Of a stretch of DNA of 64,000 bases, positions 1 to 8,140 are shown one piece after another. A program made the position numbers and the translations under genes. This DNA comes from CBDFHV01 sp965247705 (GTDB taxonomy: Bacteria > Pseudomonadota > Alphaproteobacteria > Rhodospirillales > CAMCUA01), in contig CBDFHV010000074.1 of NCBI GenBank assembly GCA_965247705.1, positions 43,427 to 107,426 of the forward strand, written 5' to 3'. Numbering within the stretch: position 1 is the stretch's first letter; each line of letters starts with the position of its first letter. A model generated the notes under the pieces. The model was not told where the DNA came from. It made no database searches and worked only from the letters and a program-made list of their open reading frames with translations.

Positions 1-1
1 T

Positions 2-457
2 GAATCGGTCACGATCACCCCTCTCCGACCCGATGTGCAAACGATCCTCCATTTGATTGCCGAGGAGTCCGCCAACTATCGCAAGCGTCTCACCAGCCAA
101 TATACTCCCAACTTGATGAGAACTAATCTCGCGCGCGCCCACCTCATAGGCACCAACCTCGTAGCCGCCAACCTCGCGCACGCCGACCTCACAAGCGCGC
201 ACCTCTCGTTGGCAGACCTATCGGGCGCCATCCTCATGGAAACCAAACTCACGAACGCTTTTCTCCAACAAGCCAACCTCACGGGCGCCGACTTCATGTA
301 TGCCAACCTCACGGGCGCCAACCTCAAAAACGCCAAAGGTCTCACCCAAGGCCAACTGGACTCCGCATGCATCGAAAAGGGCGGCATTCCGCCGATCGTG
401 GACGATGGCTTGAACCCGCCCGCCAATTTCTGCCCTGAGAAAGCTAGCAATCGCTGA
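2..457 (+). CDS. Pentapeptide-repeat protein, 5' truncated by window edge
   Basis: The frame is open to the left edge, so this is the C-terminal part of a longer protein. A GTG at 35 is possible as a start but has no Shine-Dalgarno sequence. After a short helical stretch, roughly residues 28-100 (counted from the GTG) are tandem A(D/N)Lxx pentapeptides such as ANLTG, ADLTS and ANLKN, which fold as a right-handed quadrilateral beta-helix. The tail has two Cys residues and no repeats. Such domains usually mediate protein contacts; no specific function can be assigned. Confidence 0.8.
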   Translation, partial: ESVTITPLRPDVQTILHLIAEESANYRKRLTSQYTPNLMRTNLARAHLIGTNLVAANLAHADLTSAHLSLADLSGAILMETKLTNAFLQQANLTGADFMYANLTGANLKNAKGLTQGQLDSACIEKGGIPPIVDDGLNPPANFCPEKASNR

Positions 458-495
458 CAAGTCCCGGGTGCTGGAGGCGGCGCCCCCTGGCGGCC

Positions 496-804
496 TCAGT
501 AGCCGAACGCGGCGGCCGGCAAGCCGACCAGGTCGCGGCGGTCCAGGTGCACGAAAGTGTCGCGGTTCCGCGCCCGGCCGATACCGAAACTCCACCCCTC
601 ATTGATCGCGCAACGCACCAGGTCGCGCACATAGTCGCCGTCGCGGCCGCAATCGATATCGATCGCGCAACAGCCTCCCGTCGGGTGGTGCGGCGTGTCG
701 TAAACGTGAAGCGATCGCTGGTGGCCGTCGATGGCGATGTTGTGGGCCGCCGAGCGGCAGCAGCTACCAACCACCATCGGCCGGCCGAACACCTGGCGCA
801 GCAT
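496..804 (-). CDS. Peptidase M15-like domain protein, probably N-terminally truncated
   Basis: The 102-residue product resembles the zinc-binding core of the M15 D-Ala-D-Ala carboxypeptidase/endopeptidase family. It has a GRPMVVGSCCRS segment, a His/Asp pair in HPTGGCCAIDID and the closing FVHLD motif. The 40-50 residues that usually precede this core are missing: reading upstream runs straight into the 3' end of the metallo-beta-lactamase-fold gene 13 bases away. GTG at 807 is an alternative start. It may be a short functional protein or the remnant of a longer gene. The family is fairly clear; whether it works is not. Confidence 0.5.
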   Translation of the reverse strand: MLRQVFGRPMVVGSCCRSAAHNIAIDGHQRSLHVYDTPHHPTGGCCAIDIDCGRDGDYVRDLVRCAINEGWSFGIGRARNRDTFVHLDRRDLVGLPAAAFGY

Positions 805-817
805 CACCAGGCGACCC

Positions 818-1591
818 TCACCCCGCCACCACCATCCCGTCATAGGCCGGCTCGACGCCCTTGGGCAGGGTCGCGGCCAGGGTGGCGTAGTCCAGGTCGA
901 GGCCCAGGTGGGTGAGGACCGCGCGGCGAGGCCCTGCCCGTTCGATCCACCCAAGGGCCTTGCCCACGTGGGCGTGGGTGTGGTGGGGGACGTCGGTGAG
1001 GGTGCCGATGATCCAGGTGGAAACGCCGGCCAGGGCGGCGAAGGCGTTTTCGTCCAGGTCCACCACGTCGGTGGAGTAGGCGATATCGCCGAAGCGGAAG
1101 CCGATGGTCTTGGAGTAGCCGTGGTCCTGTTCGAAGGCGGTCACCGGGATTTCGCCGATGGTGAAATTGTCGCCGGGGGCGATGATGTGGGGCTCGAGGG
1201 TGGGCTTGTAGTAGGTGTCGACGCCTTCCGGCAGGGGCGCCAGGACGTAGCCGAAGCGGCTGCGGACGCCTTCCAGGGTCCGTTCGTCCAGATAGGCCGG
1301 GATCGGCATGTTCATGGCCCGGTTGACGCCCCGCAGGTCGTCGATGCCGTGCAGGTGATCGGCGTGGGCGTGGGTGAAGAGGACCGCGTCCAGGCGGTCC
1401 ACCTCGGTGCGCAGAAGCTGTTGGCGCAGGTCGGGCGACGTGTCCACCAGCAGGCGCGTCGTCCCCTCCTCCACCAGGATGGAGGCGCGGGTGCGGCGGT
1501 TGCGGGGGTTTTGCGGATCGCAGCGTCCCCAGCCAATGCCCACCGCCGGGGTGCCGCTGGAGGCGCCGGCGCCGAGGATGGTTACGCGCAT
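818..1591 (-). CDS. MBL-fold metallo-hydrolase (PhnP-like)
   Basis: 257 residues starting MRVTILGAG. The diagnostic THAHADH zinc motif is at residues 73-79, with further His ligands near the C-terminus (TDVPHHTHAHV and LTHLGLDLD). The N-terminal G-S-G-T-P and the WGRC segment resemble the PhnP/cyclic phosphodiesterase branch of the metallo-beta-lactamase fold. Orthologues commonly sit directly after metG and tatD in alphaproteobacteria, as here. The reading frame is open further upstream, but that part is low-complexity shadow of tatD, so the internal ATG is preferred. The substrate cannot be read from sequence; cyclic phosphodiesterase activity is family-based inference. Confidence 0.85.
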   Translation of the reverse strand: MRVTILGAGASSGTPAVGIGWGRCDPQNPRNRRTRASILVEEGTTRLLVDTSPDLRQQLLRTEVDRLDAVLFTHAHADHLHGIDDLRGVNRAMNMPIPAYLDERTLEGVRSRFGYVLAPLPEGVDTYYKPTLEPHIIAPGDNFTIGEIPVTAFEQDHGYSKTIGFRFGDIAYSTDVVDLDENAFAALAGVSTWIIGTLTDVPHHTHAHVGKALGWIERAGPRRAVLTHLGLDLDYATLAATLPKGVEPAYDGMVVAG

Positions 1592-1685
1592 GGGGGGGCG
1601 CGGCGGTCGGGGTGCGGGGGTGCAACGCGGGCGGGTCTGAGACCCGCCCGCCCGACGCTGGAGGTTGAACCGCCGCATCGGACGC

Positions 1686-2474
1686 CTACCCGGCCGCCGG
1701 CCGGCGGGCTTTCTTGAACAGGCGGAAGAAGTTGTCGGTGGTGGCGCGGGCCAGGTCCTCCGGCGTGGTGTCCCGCTGCTCGGCCAGGAAGCGGGCCGTG
1801 TGGGCGACGAAGGCCGGCTCGTTGGTCTTGCCCCGCTTGGGCACCGGGGCCAGGTAGGGCGCGTCGGTTTCCACCAGATAGCGGTCATCGGGCACGGCGC
1901 GGGCGGTCTGGCGCACCGCCTCGGCGTTGCGGAAGGTGACGATACCGGAAAAGGAGATGCTCATGCCGAGCGCCAGGGCCGCGTCCGCCATGCTCTGCCC
2001 GGCGCTGAAGCAGTGGAGCAATCCGGGGAACGGGCCAATAGCGTATTCCTCCTCCAGGATGCGGGGGGTGTCGTCGTCCGCATCGCGGGTGTGGACCACC
2101 AGGGGCAGGCCGGACCGCCGGGAGGCTTCGATGTGGGCGCGGAAGCTGGCCTGCTGAGCCTCCCGAGGGCTGTGTTCGTAGTAATAGTCGAGCCCGGTCT
2201 CGCCGATGCCCACCACCTTTGGATGCGCGGCCAGGCGCAGCAGGTCGTCGGCGGTCACCGCCGGTTCCGTGCCGGCCTCGTGGGGATGGATGCCGACGGT
2301 GCACCAGATGTGGTCGTGGGCCTCGGCGATGGCGCGCACCCGGTCGAACTCGGTCACCTTGGTGCAGATGGTGACCATGGTACCGACCCCCGCCGCCGCC
2401 GCCCGACCCACCACGGCGTCCAGGTCCTCGAAAAGCTGGGGGAAATCCAAGTGGCAGTGGCTGTCGACCAGCAT
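1686..2474 (-). CDS. tatD: TatD-family metal-dependent hydrolase (YcfH-like)
   Basis: 262 residues with the amidohydrolase-type HxH metal motif at the N-terminus (VDSHCHLDFP), the GIHPH motif, GIGETGLDYY, a VVHTRDAD segment and a C-terminal ETDAPYLAP motif, all standard in TatD DNases. The ATG overlaps the metG stop as TGATG; a GTG three bases upstream would make a GTGA overlap, so translational coupling is likely either way. Family members are Mg-dependent 3'-5' exonucleases acting on damaged DNA. The metG-tatD-MBL order is a common housekeeping arrangement. Confidence 0.92.
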   Translation of the reverse strand: MLVDSHCHLDFPQLFEDLDAVVGRAAAAGVGTMVTICTKVTEFDRVRAIAEAHDHIWCTVGIHPHEAGTEPAVTADDLLRLAAHPKVVGIGETGLDYYYEHSPREAQQASFRAHIEASRRSGLPLVVHTRDADDDTPRILEEEYAIGPFPGLLHCFSAGQSMADAALALGMSISFSGIVTFRNAEAVRQTARAVPDDRYLVETDAPYLAPVPKRGKTNEPAFVAHTARFLAEQRDTTPEDLARATTDNFFRLFKKARRPAAG

Positions 2475-4039
2475 CACCCCGCCCCGGCGTCAGCGGCTTC
2501 CACGACGAAGCGGGGAAACACCCCTTCCGGGGGCGGCAGGGATGTGCCGGATGCCAGGGTCTTGCCGTCGGCCAGGGCCGCGAAGTCGCGCTCCCCTTCG
2601 GCGACGGCGAGCTGGTCGAGCATGCGCCCGGCGGATTCCGGCACGAAGGGCTGCACCAGAATGGCCAGACGGCGAACCACTTCGGCCAGCACGTAAAGCA
2701 CCGTCCCCATGCGCGCCGGATCTGTCTTGCGCAGGGCCCACGGCGCCTGGTGGTCCACGTAGCCGTTGGCGGCCCGGACGGTGGACCAAATGATCTCCAG
2801 CGCCTCGTTGAAGGCCTGGGCGTCCATGGCCACCCGCACGGCCGGCAGCAAGCCGCCCGCCTGGGCCAGCAGCGCCTTGTCGGCTTCGTCCAGGGGGCCG
2901 GCTTCGGGGACACGGGCCTCGCAATTGCGCTGGATCATGGTCAGCACCCGCTGGGCCAGGTTGCCCAGGTCGTTGGCCAGGTCCCCGTTGGTGCGGTTGA
3001 CCATGGCCCGGCGGGAAAAATCCCCGTCGTTGCCGAAGGGCACCTCGCGCAGCAGGAAATAGCGCACCGGGTCCAGGCCGTAGCGCTCCACCAGCTCCAG
3101 GGGATCGATGATGTTGCCCAGGGACTTGGAGATTTTTTGGCCCTCGTTGGTCCACCAGCCGTGGGCGAACACCCGCTTCGGCGGCTCCAGGCCGGCGGCC
3201 ATCAGGAAGGCCGGCCAATAGACGGCGTGGAAGCGCACGATGTCCTTGCCCACCATGTGCAGATCGGCGGGCCAATAGCGCTGGTAGGCCTCGGCGTCCG
3301 TGTCCGGGTAGCCGACGGCGGTGATGTAGTTGGTCAACGCGTCCAGCCACACGTACATGACGTGGGCGTCGTCGTCGGGGACCGGCACCCCCCAGTCGAA
3401 GCTGGTGCGGGAGACGGAAAGATCGCGCAGGTCGCCGCTGACGAAGCTGATCACCTCGTTGCGGCGGGTCTCCGGGGCGATGAAGCCGGGGTTGGCCTCG
3501 TAGAATGCCAGCAGGCGGTCCCGCCACTGGGACAGGCGGAAGAAGTAGCTGGGCTCCTCCACCCACTCCACGGGCGCGCCGCTGGGCGCCACGAGGGCGC
3601 CGTCGTCGCCCTTGGTCAGCTCCCCTTCTCCGTAGAAGGCCTCGTCGCGCACCGAATACCAGCCGGCGTAGGTACCCAGGTAAATCTCGTCCCGCTCCTT
3701 CAGGCGGCGCCACAGATCCTGGCAAGCCCAGGTATGGCGATCCTCGGTGGTACGGATGAAATCGTCGTTGGAGAAGTTGAGCACCGTTCCCAAGTCGCGG
3801 AAATTCTGGGAAACACGGTCGGTGAAGGCCTGGGTCTCCATGCCGGCGTCCCAGGCCGATTTCTCCACTTTCTGGCCGTGCTCGTCGGTGCCGGTGAGGA
3901 AGTGGACGTCGAAACCGTCCAGGCGCTTGAACCGGGCCAGCACGTCGCAGGCGAGGGTCGTGTAGGCGTGGCCGATGTGGGGCGAGTCGTTGACGTAGTA
4001 GATGGGCGTGGTGACGTAGTAACGCTCGGACCCGGCCAT
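2474..4039 (-). CDS. metG: Methionyl-tRNA synthetase
   Basis: A 521-residue class I aminoacyl-tRNA synthetase that charges tRNA-Met. It has the class I HIGH signature at residues 21-24, TGTDEHGQK at about 50-57 and KISKS at 302-306. The C-terminal half is the helical anticodon-binding domain (WALRKTDP segment). I see no CxxC zinc-knuckle pair in the connective region and no C-terminal EMAP/tRNA-binding extension, so it is the short form of the enzyme. It follows holB by 32 bases and is coupled to tatD. Confidence 0.97.
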   Translation of the reverse strand: MAGSERYYVTTPIYYVNDSPHIGHAYTTLACDVLARFKRLDGFDVHFLTGTDEHGQKVEKSAWDAGMETQAFTDRVSQNFRDLGTVLNFSNDDFIRTTEDRHTWACQDLWRRLKERDEIYLGTYAGWYSVRDEAFYGEGELTKGDDGALVAPSGAPVEWVEEPSYFFRLSQWRDRLLAFYEANPGFIAPETRRNEVISFVSGDLRDLSVSRTSFDWGVPVPDDDAHVMYVWLDALTNYITAVGYPDTDAEAYQRYWPADLHMVGKDIVRFHAVYWPAFLMAAGLEPPKRVFAHGWWTNEGQKISKSLGNIIDPLELVERYGLDPVRYFLLREVPFGNDGDFSRRAMVNRTNGDLANDLGNLAQRVLTMIQRNCEARVPEAGPLDEADKALLAQAGGLLPAVRVAMDAQAFNEALEIIWSTVRAANGYVDHQAPWALRKTDPARMGTVLYVLAEVVRRLAILVQPFVPESAGRMLDQLAVAEGERDFAALADGKTLASGTSLPPPEGVFPRFVVEAADAGAG

Positions 4040-4071
4040 GGCGTGGTCTTTCTTGCGACGGGTCGCGATGC

Positions 4072-5193
4072 TCAGGCGCGGACCGCGTCTTGCAGGGCCA
4101 GCACGCTGTTCAGCACCACTTGCCGGCGATCCAGGTGCAGGCTGTCGTTAAGGGCCCGCAGGCGGACGATCTTTTCCCACACCTCCACCCAGCGATCAAG
4201 GCGGGCCGAGCGGGCGAGGCGGGTCATCAGCGCCCGCTCCCCGGGCACCGCTTCCGGCCGCTCGCCGGCACTGGCGCCGCTGGCGAACACCACCAGGCGG
4301 TTGATCCACCAGCCCAGCAGGTCGGTCACCGTCTCGAAGGCCGCTTCCTGCCCGGCCTTGCCCAGCTTGTCGGCGAAGGCGTGCAGGCGCGGCACGTCGA
4401 TATGGGGCAGCGAGTCGAGCAGCGCCACCAGATCGCGCAGCAGGGCCACCCCGCCCACCTCGGCCAGGGCCAGGGCACGGCCGATACTCCCCTCCCCCAG
4501 TCCGGCCAGGACGCGGCGCTCTTCCGCGTCCATGTCGGGGCGGTAGCGGGCCAACAGGTCGAGGACCACGGGCCCGGCCAAGGGTTGCAGGGACAGGCGG
4601 CGGCAACGGGACCGGATGGTGGCCAGCAGGCGCCCGGGGCTGTGGCTGACCATCAGCAGCAGCGCCCGGGCGGGCGGTTCCTCCAGGACCTTGAGCACCC
4701 CGTTGGCGGCGTGGGGGTTCATGTGGTCGGCCGCGTCCACCACCACCACCCGCCAGTCGCCCTCGGCCGGAGTCTTGCTCATGAAGGCGCCGACCCGGCG
4801 CGCATCCTCGGCGACGATCTCGCTGCGTAGGCGGCCCCGGTCGTTGAGGCCCCGTTCCACGGTCATCAGGTCCGCATGACCGCCCGCCGCCACCCGTCGA
4901 AACACCGGATGGTTGGGGTCCAAGTCCAGGGATGTCCCGCCACCGCCGGACGGCACATCGTCGAACAGCCCCGGTCCGGATTGGGCGTCGCCGCGGCCCT
5001 GGGCCAGAACCCAGCGGGCGACGCGGAAGGCCAGGGTCGCCTTGCCGATGCCTTGGGGCCCGCAGATCAGCCAGGCGTGGGCCAGCCGGCCACTGTCGAA
5101 GGCTTCCAGAAAGGCGGCCTCGGCGGCCTGGTGACCGATCAGGTCCGGGTTGTCCCGGGGCGCGGGAAGGATCGGGGGTTCGGTGTCGCTCAT
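4072..5193 (-). CDS. holB: DNA polymerase III delta-prime subunit
   Basis: 373 residues. The clamp-loader AAA+ P-loop is GPQGIGKAT, followed by the VVVDAADHMN Walker B-like segment and LKVLEEPP, a hallmark of delta-prime/gamma-type clamp-loader proteins. The SRC sensor-type segment (ATIRSRCRRLSL) follows. The role is loading of the beta clamp onto primed DNA. The start ATG overlaps the tmk stop as ATGA (5190-5193), so tmk and holB are translationally coupled. The frame stays open upstream inside tmk, but that part is shadow sequence. Confidence 0.93.
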   Translation of the reverse strand: MSDTEPPILPAPRDNPDLIGHQAAEAAFLEAFDSGRLAHAWLICGPQGIGKATLAFRVARWVLAQGRGDAQSGPGLFDDVPSGGGGTSLDLDPNHPVFRRVAAGGHADLMTVERGLNDRGRLRSEIVAEDARRVGAFMSKTPAEGDWRVVVVDAADHMNPHAANGVLKVLEEPPARALLLMVSHSPGRLLATIRSRCRRLSLQPLAGPVVLDLLARYRPDMDAEERRVLAGLGEGSIGRALALAEVGGVALLRDLVALLDSLPHIDVPRLHAFADKLGKAGQEAAFETVTDLLGWWINRLVVFASGASAGERPEAVPGERALMTRLARSARLDRWVEVWEKIVRLRALNDSLHLDRRQVVLNSVLALQDAVRA

Positions 5194-5846
5194 GGCCAGA
5201 CGACGCCCAGCCGTTCCGCCACCGCCGCGCGAACCCCGGCGTGAACCGTGTCCGGGTCCCTGTCCGCGTCCACCACCACGCAGCGATCGGGCTCCCGCGC
5301 GGCGATGTCCAGAAACCCCGCTCGCAGCCTTTGGTGAAATTCCCGGTCCATGCGTTCGTAGCGGTCTTCGGCCCCGTCCGCGCCCTTCGTTGCCCGACGC
5401 AGGCCCGTATCCACCGGCAGGTCGAGAATCAGGGTCAGATCGGGCGCCATGCCGTCGAGGACCAGGCGATGCAGGGTCTCGATCCGTTGGCGGCCCAGCG
5501 CCAGGCCATGGCCCTGGTAGGCCATGGTGGAATCGGCGAAGCGGTCGCAGACCACCCACCGCCCCGCCGCCAAGGCCGGAAGAACGCCCTTGCGCACATG
5601 CTCGTGTCGGGCCGCGTAGTGCAGCAGGGCCTCCGTTAACGGCTCCCAGCGGTCGGTATGGCCGCGCACCAGGAGTTCCCGGATGTCTTCGGCGCCGGGC
5701 GCGCCGCCGGGCTCGCGGGTGGCGAGAACGGAATGCCCGGCGTCCTCCAAGGCCTTCGCCAGGCGCCGGGACTGAGTGGTCTTGCCCGCGCCCTCGCCTC
5801 CCTCCAGGGTGATGAAGCGTCCCCGGAGGGCGGCGTTACCCGTCAA
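5190..5846 (-). CDS. tmk: Thymidylate kinase (TTG start)
   Basis: 218 residues; phosphorylates dTMP to dTDP. The P-loop GGEGAGKT is at residues 16-23, CDRFADST is the DR(Y/F)xxS motif, and the LID region holds RATKGADGAEDR. No ATG exists between the dacA stop and the P-loop. The only sensible start is TTG at 5846, which overlaps the dacA TGA by two bases (TTGA), mirroring the ATGA coupling at the other end. Length is normal for the family. dacA-tmk-holB-metG is a typical alphaproteobacterial operon. Confidence 0.93.
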   Translation of the reverse strand: MTGNAALRGRFITLEGGEGAGKTTQSRRLAKALEDAGHSVLATREPGGAPGAEDIRELLVRGHTDRWEPLTEALLHYAARHEHVRKGVLPALAAGRWVVCDRFADSTMAYQGHGLALGRQRIETLHRLVLDGMAPDLTLILDLPVDTGLRRATKGADGAEDRYERMDREFHQRLRAGFLDIAAREPDRCVVVDADRDPDTVHAGVRAAVAERLGVVWP

Positions 5847-7009
5847 CTGGCGAAGCCCCAGATCACCGCCTTCAGGGCCGAGACCAGGCGCCCAAACAGG
5901 CCAAGCTGGTCGACGTCCGCGCCGGCCACCAGGGGCACTTCCACGGGTGGTACGTCGGGAGCCTTGACCACCAGAGTGGCAATGGGGTCGCCGGCCGCGA
6001 TCGGCGACGGCGCCGGGCCTTCGTAGACGACCGAGACCTTCATGTCGGCGCGGGCCCGCCGGGGCAAGGTCACCGTCAGTTCCGCCTGGATGACCAGGGG
6101 CACCGTATCCTCCACGCCCAGCCAGACTTCCGCTTCCGAGACGGTGTCGCCGGCCTTGAAGAGGGTGTAGTTGCCGAATTCCCGAAATCCCCATTCCAGC
6201 ACCCGCGCGCTTTCCCGGGACCGGGCCTTGATGCTGGGCATGCCGTTGGCGACCAGGATCAGGCGGCGATCGTTGCGCTTCGCCGAGGCCACCAGTCCAT
6301 AGCCCGACGCCTTCGTGTGACCCGTCTTCAGGCCGTCGGCGCCGGTGTCCCGGTACAGCAGGGGATTCCGGTTTCCTTGCTTTATCCCATTATAAGTAAA
6401 GGTCTTTTCAGAGTAGTAGTGATAATACTCGGGAAATTCCTCAATCGTCAGCCGGGCCAGCAGGGCGAGATCGCGCATGCTCATTTCGTGGCCCGGATCG
6501 GGCCAGCCGGTGGCGTTGAGAAAGGTGCTGCTGCGAAGCCCCAGTTCCCTGCCCCGCCGGGTCATGGAATCGGCGAAGGCGGATTCGCTGCCGGACAGCC
6601 CCTCGGCGACGACGATGCAGGCGTCGTTGCCCGACTGCACGGCGATGCCGCGCACAAGATCCTCCACCGTGACTCGCTTGCCCGGATTGAGAAACATGGT
6701 GGAACTGCCGCTTTTCGCCCCGCCCTTGCGCCAGGCGTTCTCGCTGACCACGAAGGTGCCGTCGAGGGACAGGCTGCCCTCCCTGAGGCGTTCGAACACC
6801 ATGTGCAGGGTCATCAACTTGCTCATGGACGCCGGTGGCGCGGGTGTGTCCGCGTCCTTCTCCAGGAGAATGGCACCCGTGGACATGTCCATCAGGATGG
6901 CCCGCGTGGCGATGGTTTCCAGGGCTCGGGCCGGCGCGCCTTGAACCAAGACGGCCATGGCGAGCAGGACAGCGGCGGCGATGAAAAGTCGTTGGTGGCG
7001 TGCAGTCAT
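5843..7009 (-). CDS. dacA: D-alanyl-D-alanine carboxypeptidase (PBP5/6 family)
   Basis: 388 residues. A cleavable signal peptide (ending near APARA, residue 29) exports it to the periplasm. Active-site motifs are SMSK at 61-64, SGN at 126-128 and KTG at 228-230, the three penicillin-binding motifs of family S11. A C-terminal beta domain and an amphipathic tail (residues about 365-388, VSALKAVIWGF) should anchor it to the inner membrane. It trims the terminal D-Ala from peptidoglycan pentapeptides. The internal ATG at 7009 is chosen because the signal peptide begins there and GGGGGACC lies upstream. Confidence 0.95.
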   Translation of the reverse strand: MTARHQRLFIAAAVLLAMAVLVQGAPARALETIATRAILMDMSTGAILLEKDADTPAPPASMSKLMTLHMVFERLREGSLSLDGTFVVSENAWRKGGAKSGSSTMFLNPGKRVTVEDLVRGIAVQSGNDACIVVAEGLSGSESAFADSMTRRGRELGLRSSTFLNATGWPDPGHEMSMRDLALLARLTIEEFPEYYHYYSEKTFTYNGIKQGNRNPLLYRDTGADGLKTGHTKASGYGLVASAKRNDRRLILVANGMPSIKARSRESARVLEWGFREFGNYTLFKAGDTVSEAEVWLGVEDTVPLVIQAELTVTLPRRARADMKVSVVYEGPAPSPIAAGDPIATLVVKAPDVPPVEVPLVAGADVDQLGLFGRLVSALKAVIWGFAS

Positions 7010-7126
7010 ACGGGTCCCCCTGGTGGCGGGTGACGAAATTCTGCGATTCGGCGTCCCGCAAACGGAAGGTCGATCATAACCCGCAATCGTGGCCACTTCT
7101 TGACGCCATACACGAGCGTCATGACG

Positions 7127-8110
7127 TCAGTCGACAATAACCCGCGCTTGAGGGTAGCCGGCGCCGATAATTCGCTTCAGAAGGCGATCCGCCTCGCCCA
7201 CGGACAGTATCGGACCCAGGCGCACCCGGAACAGGTCACGCCCGTCCACGAGGACAGGGGAAATTCGCACCGGCCCGACGCTCGACAGGCGGGCGCGGAC
7301 CTGGTTGGCATTGGTGAACTGAGAGAAAGCCCCCGCCTGGATATAGATTTGGGTGACCTCTATGGGCTCCGCGATCACCGTTCCGTTGACCGGCGAGAGT
7401 TTGGACGAAGCCGCGGCCGTGGTGCGACGGGCCGAGGGGGATACGTGTTTGCGTGGCCTGGCCGGCGCGGCCGAAGCGCCGGGCGGCGGCGGCAGGGCGT
7501 CGGAGGCGACCGTCGGCGCCGGTACCTTGTCCACCGTGATCGGCGAATCGGCGGCGGCGAGAACCGTCTTGCCTGTCATCCGGGCGGCGATGGCCCGGCT
7601 TTCATCGGCCAGGATGCGCACCCGAACCCGGGCCGTTCCTTTCTCGTAAAATCCCAGCAATTGCGCCGAGCGCCTTGAAAGGTCGATGATTCGACCGCGT
7701 GCATAGGGTCCCCGGTCATTGATCCGCAGCACCATGCTGCGCCCGTTGTCCAGGTTGGTGACCCGTACCGCGCTGGGCATGGGCAGGGTCTTGTGGGCCG
7801 CCGTCAGCGCATTCATGTCGTAGGTCTCGCCGTTGGCCGTCTTGCGGCCGTGGAACGGATCGCCATACCAGGATGCGATGCCGCTCTCATCATAGTCGTA
7901 GTCGACCGCCGGGTAGTACCACACGCCCTTGATTTGATAGGGGTTGCCGATCTTGTAGACGCCCTCCGCGCGCTCACGTTCCCCGGACTCCGCTTTTCCC
8001 AGGCGCTTGGCGGTATGGACGACGAATTGGGTTTCGGCGCAGCCCGCGGCAAGCGCCGATAAAGCCAGCCCGCAGGCAAGCCGTCGCCACGGCCGACCAC
8101 GGTTCGTCAC
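7127..8110 (-). CDS. rlpA: RlpA-like septal lipoprotein (DPBB and SPOR domains)
   Basis: 327 residues. Lipoprotein signal with lipobox LAAGC (Cys24). The double-psi beta-barrel core holds GIASWYGDPFHGRKTANGE and, further on, LRINDRGPYARGR with the catalytic-type Asp. A proline/alanine-rich linker leads to a C-terminal SPOR domain (about 248-327, IYIQAGAFSQFTNANQ). RlpA proteins are outer-membrane lytic transglycosylases that bind denuded septal glycan through SPOR. The neighbouring lytic transglycosylase and dacA make this a peptidoglycan-remodelling cluster. There is a 117-bp gap to dacA, so dacA may have its own promoter. Confidence 0.93.
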   Translation of the reverse strand: MTNRGRPWRRLACGLALSALAAGCAETQFVVHTAKRLGKAESGERERAEGVYKIGNPYQIKGVWYYPAVDYDYDESGIASWYGDPFHGRKTANGETYDMNALTAAHKTLPMPSAVRVTNLDNGRSMVLRINDRGPYARGRIIDLSRRSAQLLGFYEKGTARVRVRILADESRAIAARMTGKTVLAAADSPITVDKVPAPTVASDALPPPPGASAAPARPRKHVSPSARRTTAAASSKLSPVNGTVIAEPIEVTQIYIQAGAFSQFTNANQVRARLSSVGPVRISPVLVDGRDLFRVRLGPILSVGEADRLLKRIIGAGYPQARVIVD

Positions 8111-8140
8111 GGTCCTCCTCCCCTCGTCCCGCCGTCCACG

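Noticed and set aside
731..1717. Long plus-strand open frame of over 300 codons opposite the MBL and tatD genes
   Set aside because: Gly/Val/His-rich composition typical of antisense reading through GC-rich code; the minus-strand genes in the same place have full family motifs.
2750..4546. 598-codon plus-strand open frame opposite metG and holB
   Set aside because: Shadow of well-conserved metG and holB; low-complexity repeats of Gly, Val, Leu and His; no domain.
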